Shown: positions 1 to 7,942 of the stretch, in pieces
Numbering within the stretch: position 1 is the stretch's first letter
How the letters are laid out: each line of letters opens with the position of its first letter
Assembly: GCF_001672755.1 (NCBI RefSeq)
Contig: NZ_LZKI01000131.1
Coordinates: 1-62,402, forward strand
Reading direction: 5' to 3'
DNA from: Mycobacterium colombiense
GTDB taxonomy: Bacteria; Actinomycetota; Actinomycetes; Mycobacteriales; Mycobacteriaceae
DNA length: 62,402 nucleotides
Program-made: the position numbers and the translations under genes
The notes under the pieces: model-generated
Databases searched by the model: none
What the model saw: the letters and a program-made list of their open reading frames with translations, nothing else
Told to the model about the DNA's origin: nothing

Positions 1-9
1 CAGTCGCCT

Positions 10-181
10 CTAGGAGCACGGATACTGCCCGTTGAGCACACAATTCGCCGGTGGCGAGTAGGAACCGCTCAGCACGCCTCTTAGGCCACCTGTGGCCGAA
101 CCACCGGGCGGTATGACGCGATTCCAATTCGCAGGGGTGAGTACGTAGTGAGTCCCGGATTGGGTGACAGTGCTATTCCAC
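10..181 (-). CDS. CBM2-type carbohydrate-binding module, C-terminal fragment
   Basis: Read on the minus strand, this stretch encodes the end of a family 2 carbohydrate-binding module. Visible features are WNSTVTQSG, the conserved second Trp in PANWN, a Gly-rich turn (PPGGSATGG) and the closing Cys pair in NCVLNGQYPC followed by a stop. CBM2 modules bind cellulose or chitin and are usually attached to secreted glycoside hydrolases or to small secreted proteins in mycobacteria. Upstream of base 181 the frame runs into the reverse copy of its own 3' end and loses meaning, so only about 56 residues are genuine. The true gene most likely lies on the plus strand and ends at 249, with this loop inverted by the fold-back. 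Confidence 0.6.
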
Positions 182-249
182 GCGTGCTGAGCGGTTCCTA
201 CTCGCCACCGGCGAATTGTGTGCTCAACGGGCAGTATCCGTGCTCCTAG
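182..249 (+). CDS. 3' end of the CBM2 gene (plus-strand copy)
   Basis: The right arm of the terminal inverted repeat reads on the plus strand as the last 21 residues of the CBM2 protein, ending in a Cys-containing tail and TAG at 247-249. It joins unique sequence leading to the lipoprotein gene at 396, so this is probably the native orientation. The upstream part of the gene is outside the window or present only in the inverted loop. Confidence 0.55.
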
Positions 250-275
250 AGGCGACTGCGCCCTAAGGCTCGACG

Positions 276-292
276 GCTTCCATGGCGGAAGC
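276..292 (+). terminator. possible hairpin terminator after the CBM2 gene
   Basis: GCTTCC and GGAAGC form a 6-bp stem with a 5-nt loop, 27 bases after the CBM2 stop codon, followed by TTTG. There is no long T-run, so termination is only a suggestion. Confidence 0.25.
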
Positions 293-395
293 TTTGCCGG
301 GGGACTGCGCGCGGGGTGATCTGGCCCGCCGTCTATGACCGCGGCGTAAGTTCGTTCGGAACTACGACACCACGGGAAGACGCGGGAGGAAGCCC

Positions 396-1016
396 TTGAG
401 AACGATCGCATACCGCCATGCGACAGTCGCCGGCCTGGCCGCCGTCGCACTGATCACTGTGGGCTGCAGCAATGGCAAGGGCGTCGACGCGTCGGCATCG
501 ACATCGACATCGCCTCAGGTCGCTGCGAACGCCACCTCCACGTCCAAACCCCCAGCGCAGCCCACCGAGGTCAAGCTAACCGGGGACAGGGACGTCGAGG
601 TGACTCTGACCGGCCCGATCGCCGCTAAGTACTTGTCGGCAACCGATGATCAGAAGAAGGCACTCGGCAAGCCGCTGACCGGCGACCGCAACGCGGGGAC
701 ACGGGATAGCGGGGTGGTATTCCAGCAGTTCCAGGGCGGCGCGATCACCGCCAAGAACGACCAGGCCGGCACGCCCGCATACATCACCCTGGGCAAGATC
801 CGGGAGGCATGGAACATCCCACGCGACCCGGACGGCGTGCCTGCGGTCACCGGCACGAACGGTTCGGCAGGTCCGCTGGGCCTCCCGACCAGTGATGTGA
901 CCGCCGTCGGCGATCTGCAAGTGTCGAACTTCGAACACGGCAAGATCGAGTTCAACCCGACGACCGGCCAGGTCGAGGTAACGGTAAACGGCAAGGTCGT
1001 ACCGTCCGGGCTGTAG
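396..1016 (+). CDS. LGFP-repeat lipoprotein
   Basis: A predicted exported lipoprotein of 206 residues. The signal peptide ends in a lipobox (TVGC, Cys about residue 24), followed by a Ser/Thr/Ala-rich linker. Residues ~75-195 resemble LGFP repeats: IAAKYL...ALGKPL, FQQFQGGAI, LGKIREAW, GPLGLPTSD. LGFP repeats occur in actinobacterial envelope proteins and are thought to anchor them to the mycolyl-arabinogalactan wall. The start is a TTG preceded by GGGAGGAAG at good spacing; no better ATG precedes the signal peptide. The first ~20 codons are duplicated as debris at 2975. The gene is convergent with the 13E12-type gene, eight bases away. Confidence 0.8.
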   Translation: MRTIAYRHATVAGLAAVALITVGCSNGKGVDASASTSTSPQVAANATSTSKPPAQPTEVKLTGDRDVEVTLTGPIAAKYLSATDDQKKALGKPLTGDRNAGTRDSGVVFQQFQGGAITAKNDQAGTPAYITLGKIREAWNIPRDPDGVPAVTGTNGSAGPLGLPTSDVTAVGDLQVSNFEHGKIEFNPTTGQVEVTVNGKVVPSGL

Positions 1017-1023
1017 ACGGAGC

Positions 1024-2274
1024 CTAGTTCGTCGTCGGTGGCGGTTGAGGTTGGAACGGTTCATACCACCACCAGTCGGCCCGCTCGCCGGTCGGGCCGA
1101 GACAGGGTGCGACTGCGGGCGGTGGGCTCTTCGGCACACGGGCCAGCGATCCTGGGCGGAGTTCGTGCCCGACGCTGTCGGTCACGACGAGGCGCCTAGC
1201 CGGTCCGGTGATGGTGATGGCACCTCGGTGGTGCTGACGATGGTGATAGGGGCAAACCAGCACGAGGTTGTCCAGCTCAGTAGGGCCGCCGTCTTCCCAG
1301 TGCCGTATGTGATGCGCGTGCAGACCGCGGGTGGCTCCGCAACCCGGAACAGCGCACGTGGGGTGCCGATGCTCGAGCGCGCGGCGGAGCCGGCGGCTGA
1401 TCATGCGGGTAGACCGACCGGAGCCGATCACGTCGCCGTCGCGTTCGAACCACGCTTCACAGGTGGCGTCGCACGTCAGGTACCGCCGTTCGGAGCTCGT
1501 GAGCAGCGGGCCCAAATGCAGGGAGGCGACCCGCTCCTTGATATCCAGATGCACTACCACCGTGGTGCGATGCCCGTGGGGACGACGTTCCACTTCCGTG
1601 TCCCATCCGGCCTCGACCAGCCGTAGGAACGCATCGATGTTCGTCGGCATTGGGGGTTTTGGGCCTGACGCCTGGTCGCGGACGTCGGAGTAGCCTTTCC
1701 ACTCGGTGATCAGCGCATCATGGTGAGACTGCAGCGCCGCGTCGAACTTCGCCGAGTCGACGTGGGGGAGTGTGATTCGCCAGCAGGCAAACTCGGCATT
1801 GGCGGTCTTCGTCATCGTCGGCTGCGGTTCGGGCCGAGGACCGGGTTCCGTCCGCGGCTCCAACTTGACCGCGGTGCGCAGTTGGCTGACCGTCGCGTTC
1901 CTGGCCAGCTCCGCATAGTGCTCGTCGGATCCATCGCCCGCTCGCTGCGCGATCACGCCAACCTGGTCCACCGAGAACCGGCCCTCCCGCATGCCCTGGG
2001 CGCACCGGGGAAACGAGTCGAGCCGGCGCGCCACGGTCGCGATCGTGTCGGCGTTGCTCGGCGAACAGCCGGTCTTCCAGGCCACCAGCGCCGCGACGGA
2101 CCGTGCCCCGGTGGCACCGCAGAGCTCGTCGCGCTCAATTTCCGCGACGATCTCGACGATGCGTCCATCGATCGCGTTGCGCTGACCGGTCAACTCGGCC
2201 AGTTCGTCGAAGAGCACCTCGAGACGTTCGTTGGGGCGCACTTCGACGCTTGCTGCAGTCGCAGTCGGGGACAT
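1024..2274 (-). CDS. 13E12-family DUF222/HNH endonuclease protein
   Basis: A 416-residue member of the mycobacterial 13E12 repeat family: an N-terminal DUF222 region (residues ~15-240) and a C-terminal HNH nuclease motif. The HNH part shows a zinc-binding CAVPGC, then HAHHI, the acidic/Asn stretch GGPTELDNLVLVCPYHH, and HH at the end. These proteins are multicopy in mycobacterial genomes. Their role is unproven; they are often treated as mobile or repeated elements, although no terminal repeats are visible here. Length and motifs are complete, so it looks intact. Confidence 0.9.
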   Translation of the reverse strand: MSPTATAASVEVRPNERLEVLFDELAELTGQRNAIDGRIVEIVAEIERDELCGATGARSVAALVAWKTGCSPSNADTIATVARRLDSFPRCAQGMREGRFSVDQVGVIAQRAGDGSDEHYAELARNATVSQLRTAVKLEPRTEPGPRPEPQPTMTKTANAEFACWRITLPHVDSAKFDAALQSHHDALITEWKGYSDVRDQASGPKPPMPTNIDAFLRLVEAGWDTEVERRPHGHRTTVVVHLDIKERVASLHLGPLLTSSERRYLTCDATCEAWFERDGDVIGSGRSTRMISRRLRRALEHRHPTCAVPGCGATRGLHAHHIRHWEDGGPTELDNLVLVCPYHHRQHHRGAITITGPARRLVVTDSVGHELRPGSLARVPKSPPPAVAPCLGPTGERADWWWYEPFQPQPPPTTN

Positions 2275-2369
2275 GAAATCAGCATTGCAGCCGGGTATGA
2301 CAAGTTTGGGCGCTGCGCACTATGCGGTGCCCAACCGAGTGCACGACTGCTTACTGGCGGGGCGAGTTG

Positions 2370-2825
2370 CTAGCTTTTCCAGACGACCTTGTCCGTGCCT
2401 CCGGCATCCCGGTAGACGACACTGTCGGGGTTCGTACCGTTGCGAACGTCAAAGTAAATGCGTCCCGTAACAGGGTTGCCCAAGGGGAGTGGCCCCTCAG
2501 GAAGGCCGTCGGTCTGGTTGCCTTTCATCACCGCGAAAGTGGAGCTGTTGACGGCCCGAGCGTTGAAGTCGGCAATGTTCGGAGTCGCATTACCGCTCAC
2601 GCCTTTGGCCGTGACGTCGGAATACCAAATACCGTCGTTGTGGCCGCTGGGCTGCAGGTTGCTCACGGTGTAGTCGATAGTGCCACCGTTACTGGAAAGC
2701 TCTGCCATCTGGCCGAATTGCAGCACCTGCGGATCGGCGAACGCCGGCGTCGCCGCGAGGATTCCGGCCGCCGCCAATACAGCTGTTGCTGCCATTGTTT
2801 TCGATGCAATGTGTGAGAACGCCAC
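2370..2825 (-). CDS. DUF1942 secreted protein, MPT63-like
   Basis: A small secreted protein of 151 residues. The signal peptide (residues 1-30, AAGILAATPAFA cleavage) is followed by a beta-rich DUF1942 domain as in the M. tuberculosis antigen MPT63. Family landmarks are FNAR near the middle and TGRIYFDV near residue 120. MPT63 has an immunoglobulin-like fold and no known enzymatic activity. ATG at 2825 is preceded by AAGGGAG. The next 360 bases upstream hold only degraded gene pieces. Confidence 0.85.
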   Translation of the reverse strand: MAFSHIASKTMAATAVLAAAGILAATPAFADPQVLQFGQMAELSSNGGTIDYTVSNLQPSGHNDGIWYSDVTAKGVSGNATPNIADFNARAVNSSTFAVMKGNQTDGLPEGPLPLGNPVTGRIYFDVRNGTNPDSVVYRDAGGTDKVVWKS

Positions 2826-2974
2826 GTCGGGCTCCCTTCGTGAATGTGCCGGCTATCCAGGAGCGGCAGCTGAATTGAGGTCTATCCAAAGCCCGGAATT
2901 TCAAACCTGATGTTTGCTGAATAGCGCCCGCCGGCGGCTTGGCTCGCCTTTTGTAACCGCGCGAAAGGAAACCC

Positions 2975-3033
2975 ATGAGAACGATCGCGTACCGCCGCGC
3001 GGCAGACGTCGGCCTGGCCGCCGTCGCGCCGGG
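2975..3033 (+). pseudogene. remnant of the LGFP lipoprotein 5' end
   Basis: Bases 2975-3033 repeat the first ~20 codons of the lipoprotein at 396 (MRTIAYR..A...GLAAVA) with most positions identical, and even keep a ribosome site (AAAGGAA). After codon 19 similarity stops: there is no lipobox and no LGFP domain. It is a duplicated, truncated gene start. The rest of 2826-3189 holds a hairpin (3066-3090) and the GMC tail remnant (3110-3184). Confidence 0.75.
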
Positions 3034-3065
3034 CCGTAGACCGACACCCTGCGTTCATGGGTACG

Positions 3066-3090
3066 AAACATGTTGTTCTGCAACATGTTT
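3066..3090. repeat. perfect 10-bp stem hairpin
   Basis: AAACATGTTG and CAACATGTTT pair perfectly around a 5-nt loop (TTCTG). It lies inside the duplicated debris and downstream of the DUF1906 gene, so it could act as a transcription terminator for that gene or as a leftover operator. Confidence 0.8.
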
Positions 3091-3109
3091 GATGTCCCTG
3101 CTGATCGAC

Positions 3110-3184
3110 TTATTCCGCGATCGCTTGCGCTGCGCACGCTGCGATGAGCATGACCAGCGCGTTGATGTTGCCGGAAGTGACAGC
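3110..3184 (-). pseudogene. remnant of a GMC oxidoreductase 3' end
   Basis: The minus strand reads TSGNINALVMLIA...AAQAIAE and stop, which aligns with the C-terminus of the intact GMC oxidoreductase at 4176 (TSGNTNAPTMLIAERAARAI). Nucleotide similarity extends past the stop into the trailer (shared GTACGAAACA and TTGATGTC). The conserved Asn and Pro positions are partly lost. A second gene copy once ended here; only about 25 codons remain. Confidence 0.8.
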
Positions 3185-3189
3185 AACAC

Positions 3190-4017
3190 CTATCGCACAT
3201 CGCCCGTTGGGCGACCCGCATTGAGGTTCCACTGGCCGCAGTCGGGGGCCAGGACGTCGTTGACGTCCACTTCGAGTCCGCCGACCTTCGGCCCGGGATT
3301 GGACGCGGTGCTCACGACGCGCTGGTAGAGAACGGCGGCGGGGTGGACCTGATCACCGGACCAGGCTCGAGTTTGCCAGGCCCACCGGCGGCCAGGTGTG
3401 CTCGAAGACCCGATAACGCCGTCGGCCGCGGCCCACTGGCACACCCTGACGCCTCCGTAGACCCCAGTGCGCTGAACCCCAAGAACCGAGTTGATTCCGC
3501 GAAACCACGGCAGCGCGGTGTGATTCCAGGTGTCGCGATTGATGTCCTCGTCGATGGTGAAGAAAATCGGTGCACGCTGGGAGCCGCCTGCCGCAGTGTG
3601 CAAACTCCAGGCGGTGCGCGCGTCTGCGACGCCGCCCGCGTAGCCCCGCGTGAAGTCTGACGGTGCCGACCCACCCGGCTTGCCGTATTGGTAGTTGCTG
3701 ACGATCGCCAAGCCCGCGGCTATCAGCGAGTCGGCGTAGGACCGAGTGATCGGCTTGGCGCCAAACGACGAGCCAGGACGTGACATCGAAACGTAGTTGA
3801 CTACGCCGCTATAGCCGGCAGCGCGGATCTGCTGCGCGGGGATCTGGCGGGCAGCGAAGTCGATGAGCTGAGGGGGAGCGGCGGCAGCCGCCGTGGGCAT
3901 GCCGCAGGCTATCGATGCGGCGCCCAGGCCGGCCAACGCGGCGGCGTAGCGCAGCACGTCGCGCCGGGGAACCGTGCGCAGTCGCACTTCGCTGGCCGGC
4001 GGGCGCAAACTATGCAT
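3190..4017 (-). CDS. Tat-exported DUF1906 glycoside-hydrolase-like protein
   Basis: A 275-residue protein with a twin-arginine signal (RRDVLRYAA, residues ~18-45) and a DUF1906 domain, as in M. tuberculosis Rv2525c. DUF1906 has a glycoside-hydrolase-like TIM barrel. Conserved acidic residues are visible in FTIDEDIN and in the closing VDVNDV. Rv2525c is Tat-secreted and linked to cell-wall homeostasis, but its substrate is unknown. The gene stands alone between the GMC tail remnant and the intact GMC gene, and its stop abuts the remnant. Confidence 0.85.
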   Translation of the reverse strand: MHSLRPPASEVRLRTVPRRDVLRYAAALAGLGAASIACGMPTAAAAAPPQLIDFAARQIPAQQIRAAGYSGVVNYVSMSRPGSSFGAKPITRSYADSLIAAGLAIVSNYQYGKPGGSAPSDFTRGYAGGVADARTAWSLHTAAGGSQRAPIFFTIDEDINRDTWNHTALPWFRGINSVLGVQRTGVYGGVRVCQWAAADGVIGSSSTPGRRWAWQTRAWSGDQVHPAAVLYQRVVSTASNPGPKVGGLEVDVNDVLAPDCGQWNLNAGRPTGDVR

Positions 4018-4175
4018 CGCGCGATGTTAACGATGTGACTGTTGTTACCGATAGACCTGCGCCAGCTGAAACGCGGTTGCATTCCCAAATAGATACCGAG
4101 TGGTGACCGTTCGGCTATGACCTCGGCAGCCGCGTACGAAACAACCCGCCGTGCAAGCAGATTGATGTCTCGCGG

Positions 4176-5870
4176 TTAACCGGGTTGTCCCACGATCGCC
4201 CGCGCTGCGCGCTCGGCGATGAGCATGGTCGGCGCGTTGGTGTTGCCGGAAGTGATGGTGGGCATCGCCGAAGCATCGACCACACGAAGGCCGGCGACGC
4301 GATACACGCGACAGTCGGTGTCGAGCACCGTGGCGGCCGACCGCGGCCGGCCGCGTGCGTCGAAGGCTCCCATCGCGCAGGTGCCCACCGGGTGGAAAAT
4401 CGTGGTACCGAGTTCACCAGCGGCATGCTGCAGCTCGTCGTCGCTCACCAGTTGTGGGCCGGGAAGCAACTCTTGCGGGCGGTAGCGGGCGAGAGCCGGC
4501 GCCGCCATGATCTGCCGGGTCATCCGGAGGCCAATCACCGCGGTTTGACGATCGGCGTCAGTCGACAGGTAATTGCAGGAAATCTTGGGGTGGGTCAGTG
4601 GGTCTGCGTCGGCCATGCGCACATGGCCACGCGAACTGGGTCGCAGATTGCAGACCGAGGGAGTGATGGCTCCGAAGGGGTGCAGGGGTTCGCTGAACTT
4701 CGGCAAAGACAGGGGCTGGACGTGCCACTCCATATCGGGACTGCTCAGCGCGGGGTCGCTCTTCGCGAAAGCTCCCAGGGTGGAAGGCGGCATGGTCATG
4801 GGCCCCGACCGCAACAGCAGGTACTGAAGTCCCATGCCCGCGCGGGTGATCCAGTTCCGGTACAGCGTGTTGACGGTAGGGGCGCCCCGGATCCGGTAGA
4901 CCGTTCGAAGCTGCAGGTGGTCCTGGAGGTTTTCGCCCACTCCTGGCAGATCGACGGCCACCGGCACCTGATGCTGGGCGAGCAGACCGGCCGGGCCCAG
5001 ACCCGAAACTTGCATCAGGTGCGGAGAGCCGATGGCTCCGGCGCTCAGGATCACCTCCCGGCGGGCTCGGACGTCGATGATTTGATCACCTTTGAGCAGC
5101 CGCACGCCGGTGACGCGTTGCTGCGCCGTGGTCCAGGCACCGCGACGCTGATCATCGTGGACCTGGTCGTCCATCAGAAGCCGCAATGCCTGCGTCTGTG
5201 TGTAGACGGTGAGATTGGGTCGGTGGGCGACAGGGTGTAGGAAGGCATCAGCCATCGACCAGCGACGGCCACGCCGTTGGTTGACATGAAAGTACGCACT
5301 GCCGGCGTTGTCGCCCCGGTTGAACTCCTCGATGGGCGCGATGCCCACCTGGGCAGCGGCGGCCTGCCAGGCGTCCAAGATCTTCCAACTCACGCGCGGC
5401 CGCTCGACGCGGATCTCACCACCGGCGCCATGCCAGTCGTCGGCGCCGCCGTAGTAGTTTTCCAGCTTTTTGTAGATCGCCAGCGTCTCGCCTGGGGAGT
5501 CCGAACCGCCCCAAAGCCATCGGTCGTCGCCGGTGGCCCGCGCCCACAGGTCGTAGTCGCTGGCCTGTCCGCGCATGTGGATCATCGCGTTGATCGACGA
5601 GCAGCCGCCGATCACGCGGCCCCGCGCGTAGAGAATGCTGCGGCCGGCCAGACCTGGGTCGGCCTCGGTGGTGAAACCCCAATCGGTACGAGGGTTGGCC
5701 ATTGTGTACAGATAGCCCACCGGCACCTTGATCCAGAACCAGTCGTCTTTGCCGCCGGCCTCAATGAGAAGCACACGGCGATCGGGATTGACGCTGAGCC
5801 GATTTGCGAGCAGGCAGCCTGCGCTGCCTGCTCCCACAATGATGAAGTCGAATTCGGTGAGCGTGCTCAT
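4176..5870 (-). CDS. GMC-family FAD oxidoreductase
   Basis: A 564-residue glucose-methanol-choline family dehydrogenase that oxidises alcohols using FAD. The dinucleotide-binding motif VGAGSAG is at residues ~9-15. GMC signature 1 (GRVIGGCSSINAMIHMRG) and signature 2 (GAIGSPHLMQVSG) follow, and the C-terminal half carries the active-site HPVGTCAMG and NTNAPTMLIAERAA. The start is ATG at 5870, chosen because GGAGGA lies 11 bases upstream and the FAD motif follows at once; a longer frame to 5981 adds unrelated residues. The substrate cannot be deduced. It resembles the mycobacterial choline-dehydrogenase-like group. Confidence 0.9.
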   Translation of the reverse strand: MSTLTEFDFIIVGAGSAGCLLANRLSVNPDRRVLLIEAGGKDDWFWIKVPVGYLYTMANPRTDWGFTTEADPGLAGRSILYARGRVIGGCSSINAMIHMRGQASDYDLWARATGDDRWLWGGSDSPGETLAIYKKLENYYGGADDWHGAGGEIRVERPRVSWKILDAWQAAAAQVGIAPIEEFNRGDNAGSAYFHVNQRRGRRWSMADAFLHPVAHRPNLTVYTQTQALRLLMDDQVHDDQRRGAWTTAQQRVTGVRLLKGDQIIDVRARREVILSAGAIGSPHLMQVSGLGPAGLLAQHQVPVAVDLPGVGENLQDHLQLRTVYRIRGAPTVNTLYRNWITRAGMGLQYLLLRSGPMTMPPSTLGAFAKSDPALSSPDMEWHVQPLSLPKFSEPLHPFGAITPSVCNLRPSSRGHVRMADADPLTHPKISCNYLSTDADRQTAVIGLRMTRQIMAAPALARYRPQELLPGPQLVSDDELQHAAGELGTTIFHPVGTCAMGAFDARGRPRSAATVLDTDCRVYRVAGLRVVDASAMPTITSGNTNAPTMLIAERAARAIVGQPG

Positions 5871-6052
5871 TCCGGTATCGGTCCTCCAAGCGTCGGATGC
5901 GCGTCCTAGTGTGCGCGACGATGGCGTCGTCTCGTCGGGGAATGGGTGGCCCCCACCAGAGCCGACCATGACCAAGCACAAGGCTTTAGCCTCGGCATCT
6001 GAAAACTGTTGGTGTCGCGATGAGTCTCGCTCTCCGGTGCAGTCTTACCTTC

Positions 6053-6619
6053 ATGGGCAAACTCATCTATGGCTTCAACGTGTCGGTGGACGGGTACATC
6101 GCCGACGCACAAGGCAGTATCGACTGGGCTGATCCGAGCGAGGAACTGCACCAGTACTGGAATGACCTCGAGCGCGAGACCGCCCTGTCGTTCTACGGTC
6201 GTCGGCTCTACGAACTGATGTCCGCGTACTGGCCGACCGCCGACGAGGCCCCGGACGCCACCCCGGTGATTGTCGACTTCGCCCACATCTGGCGCGAGAT
6301 GCCCAAGGTCGTCTTCTCGCACACGTGTAAGTCCGTCGACTGGAACTCCCGTCTGGAACGCGGCGACCCGGTCGAGGTGGTGACGAAGCTGAAAGCCGAA
6401 ACCGACGGCAGCTTGGAGGTGGCCGGCGCGACGCTGGCCGCACCGATCGTGCAGGCCGGACTGGTGGACGAGTACCGGATCGTGGTCGCGCCCATCGTCG
6501 TCGGCGGCGGCACCCCGTTCTTCCCAACACTGCCGTCATGGACCTCGCTGCGACTTGTGGAAAACCGCACCTTTCCGGGCGGCACGGTCCTGCTGAGGTA
6601 CGAGGCAATACACGACTGA
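6053..6619 (+). CDS. RibD C-terminal/DHFR-like reductase
   Basis: A 188-residue protein of the family related to dihydrofolate reductase and the C-terminal reductase of RibD. The family start KLIYGFNVSVDGYIAD is intact, followed by a central FYGRRLYELM and the nucleotide-binding GGGTPFF near residue 155. Such stand-alone proteins are presumed NADPH-dependent reductases, mostly without a known substrate. The start at 6053 is chosen because family members begin at this Met; an in-frame ATG at 6020 adds 11 atypical residues. No strong ribosome site is visible for either. Confidence 0.75.
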   Translation: MGKLIYGFNVSVDGYIADAQGSIDWADPSEELHQYWNDLERETALSFYGRRLYELMSAYWPTADEAPDATPVIVDFAHIWREMPKVVFSHTCKSVDWNSRLERGDPVEVVTKLKAETDGSLEVAGATLAAPIVQAGLVDEYRIVVAPIVVGGGTPFFPTLPSWTSLRLVENRTFPGGTVLLRYEAIHD

Positions 6620-6717
6620 TCGACTGTGTGCTGTGACCGTTAAGGATCGTTACCGCAATCGTGATCTCGGCCTCGTATCTTCGGATATACGAGAAAGCCG
6701 AAAGCCCGGGGGCTGAT

Positions 6718-6954
6718 ATGACGACCGCAATCGCCGCGCACGACCCAGTCGGAACCGACGGGCATGACGATCTCTTTTTGGCGGTCGCAAAACTCAACGC
6801 AAATGGCTGCCTAGGGGACACCGATCGCGTCGAATTGAACCCGCGCCCGAGGCTCACGGAAGAAGAGATCGTGCGCGCGGCGATCACGGTGATTTTGGTG
6901 GCCCTTGTGACGGTGATTGGCATCGCCGCGGGCGCAATCTTGACAATGGGTTAG
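6718..6954 (+). CDS. small single-pass membrane protein, unknown function
   Basis: A 78-residue protein with an acidic, soluble N-terminal half and one hydrophobic helix at the C-terminus (AAITVILVALVTVIGIAAG), giving a tail-anchored layout. PRPRLTEEEIVRAAI precedes the helix. I do not recognise the family. ATG at 6718 follows GGGGGCTGAT; a GTG at 6661 would add 19 residues. Confidence 0.6.
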   Translation: MTTAIAAHDPVGTDGHDDLFLAVAKLNANGCLGDTDRVELNPRPRLTEEEIVRAAITVILVALVTVIGIAAGAILTMG

Positions 6955-7317
6955 CCCGACGCAGCTTCGCCAGCCGCTTTATGCGTATGTATCGGCGGTT
7001 CGAAGCAGTCCAAGAGTGTCTTGTCCCGCTGAAGTTCCTCTACTTGCCGATTGCGGTGCGGCCAGCGCAGCGCACTTGATATTGGCGTGATCTCCCTTAA
7101 GGAGCAGGGGATCCAGTTGCGGCAGTTGCATAGGTGAAAATGAAGTATTTAACTTGACATAATGTTGCTTATCGGCAATCGAAAACGCCGAGGTTGCGCC
7201 GTTCCGGGCGGTGACCTGCCGTTTTACGCGGTGGCCCACACCAACGTGCGGACTCGCCTGCTGGCCGTGCGGATACGAGTCATCGACCGGTGCGCCGGGA
7301 CCGGTGCGGCCAATGGC

Positions 7318-7351
7318 GGCGATGAACTCGAGCAGGCGATGAACTCGAGCA
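7318..7351. repeat. 17-bp tandem duplication, two copies
   Basis: The unit GGCGATGAACTCGAGCA occurs twice without spacer. It looks like a recent slippage event in non-coding DNA. Confidence 0.85.
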
Positions 7352-7407
7352 CCGCCCAACGCATGGCGGCCGCTTACCCCTTCCGCCTTCCGGGCTGCAC
7401 AGGGATT

Positions 7408-7427
7408 AATACGTCACTGTGACGAAT
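7408..7427 (+). repeat. palindromic repeat, copy A
   Basis: AATACGTCACTGTGACGAAT with the perfect palindrome CGTCAC-T-GTGACG. Similarity to copies B and C continues about 20 bases downstream (CTCTGCAGTGCAGG) and weakly upstream. Confidence 0.8.
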
Positions 7428-7636
7428 CGCTCTGCAGTGCAGGCGCTTTCGAGATGACACCTGGAGGCATTGCGGGTGGCCGCTCAACGATGCGCAGCGC
7501 CGGCGGCGTCGGGCACGCCCGGCATATCGAGGTCGCATCCGAAGCGAGGCGCCGTCAACGCAATGTACCGTGATCCAGGGTTTTGCCCACGGCACCGCCC
7601 GGGCGCCCCGTCCCCTGCTCCCCGCCCATCGCCTTC

Positions 7637-7656
7637 AATACGTCACCGTGACGAAT
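7637..7656 (+). repeat. palindromic repeat, copy B
   Basis: Same core with C at the palindrome centre, followed by ATCGTTGCAGCGCAGGG. It shares C-rich upstream sequence with copy C. It lies just downstream of the zinc-ribbon gene's stop. Confidence 0.8.
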
Positions 7657-7699
7657 ATCGTTGCAGCGCAGGGTTATCGGGTTGCGGCGTAGACCGGCA

Positions 7700-7942
7700 T
7701 CAGTTCGCCTTGTGCCCCCACGATCTGGGACGCGTGCGGCGGTGCGTATCGGTCGACCAGAGATGGCCGCAATCCGAGCACTGCAGATGCACCAGGGTGC
7801 CCTTGTTGCTCAGAAGATACTGCCAGTGCGTATCGCAGTTGCGGCTGCTTCGGCAATCACCACACCTGGCATTGTGATCGCAGCGCGGGCAAGGCAGCCA
7901 TGCGCGGCGGCCACGATCGGCGGTCGGATCAATCGGTAGCAC
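7700..7942 (-). CDS. small zinc-ribbon protein
   Basis: An 80-residue protein with clustered cysteines typical of a zinc ribbon: CPRC (residues ~18-21), CGDC, a single NC, and CSDC near residue 63, followed by GHLWSTDT. Function is unknown; nucleic-acid or protein binding is the usual guess. The start is a GTG at 7942 whose frame overlaps the end of the upstream DUF6400-like gene by 14 bases, so the two are probably translationally coupled. The tail after residue ~68 is Arg-rich. Confidence 0.65.
   Translation of the reverse strand: MLPIDPTADRGRRAWLPCPRCDHNARCGDCRSSRNCDTHWQYLLSNKGTLVHLQCSDCGHLWSTDTHRRTRPRSWGHKAN

Larger units (their letters stand above)
1..258. repeat. 77-nt fold-back inverted repeat at left end
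   Basis: Bases 1-77 are the exact reverse complement of bases 182-258, with no mismatch, around a 104-nt loop (78-181). Pairing fails at the first loop base on each side (78 and 181). The arms hold the last codons of a carbohydrate-binding module gene, so the same gene end appears on both strands. The other end of the window carries a second, unrelated inverted repeat with arms of the same length. This points to a chimeric fold-back at a contig end rather than a native palindrome. Confidence 0.97.
6955..7699. other. 745-bp stretch without a recognisable gene
   Basis: No frame here gives a plausible protein. The stretch holds a 17-bp tandem duplication (7318-7351) and two copies of a palindromic repeat (7408, 7637). 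The base composition of 7100-7180 is less GC-rich than its surroundings. Confidence 0.6.

Noticed and set aside
1..258. Hairpin telomere of a linear plasmid
   Set aside because: Both window ends have unrelated arms of exactly 77 nt cutting through ordinary genes, which suits an assembly fold-back better than telomeres.
1024..2274. 13E12 gene as part of an insertion sequence
   Set aside because: No terminal inverted repeats or target duplications flank it, and it is treated as a protein family gene.
6979..7359. 126-codon minus-strand frame
   Set aside because: No recognisable motif or ribosome site; contains the tandem duplication and low-complexity sequence.
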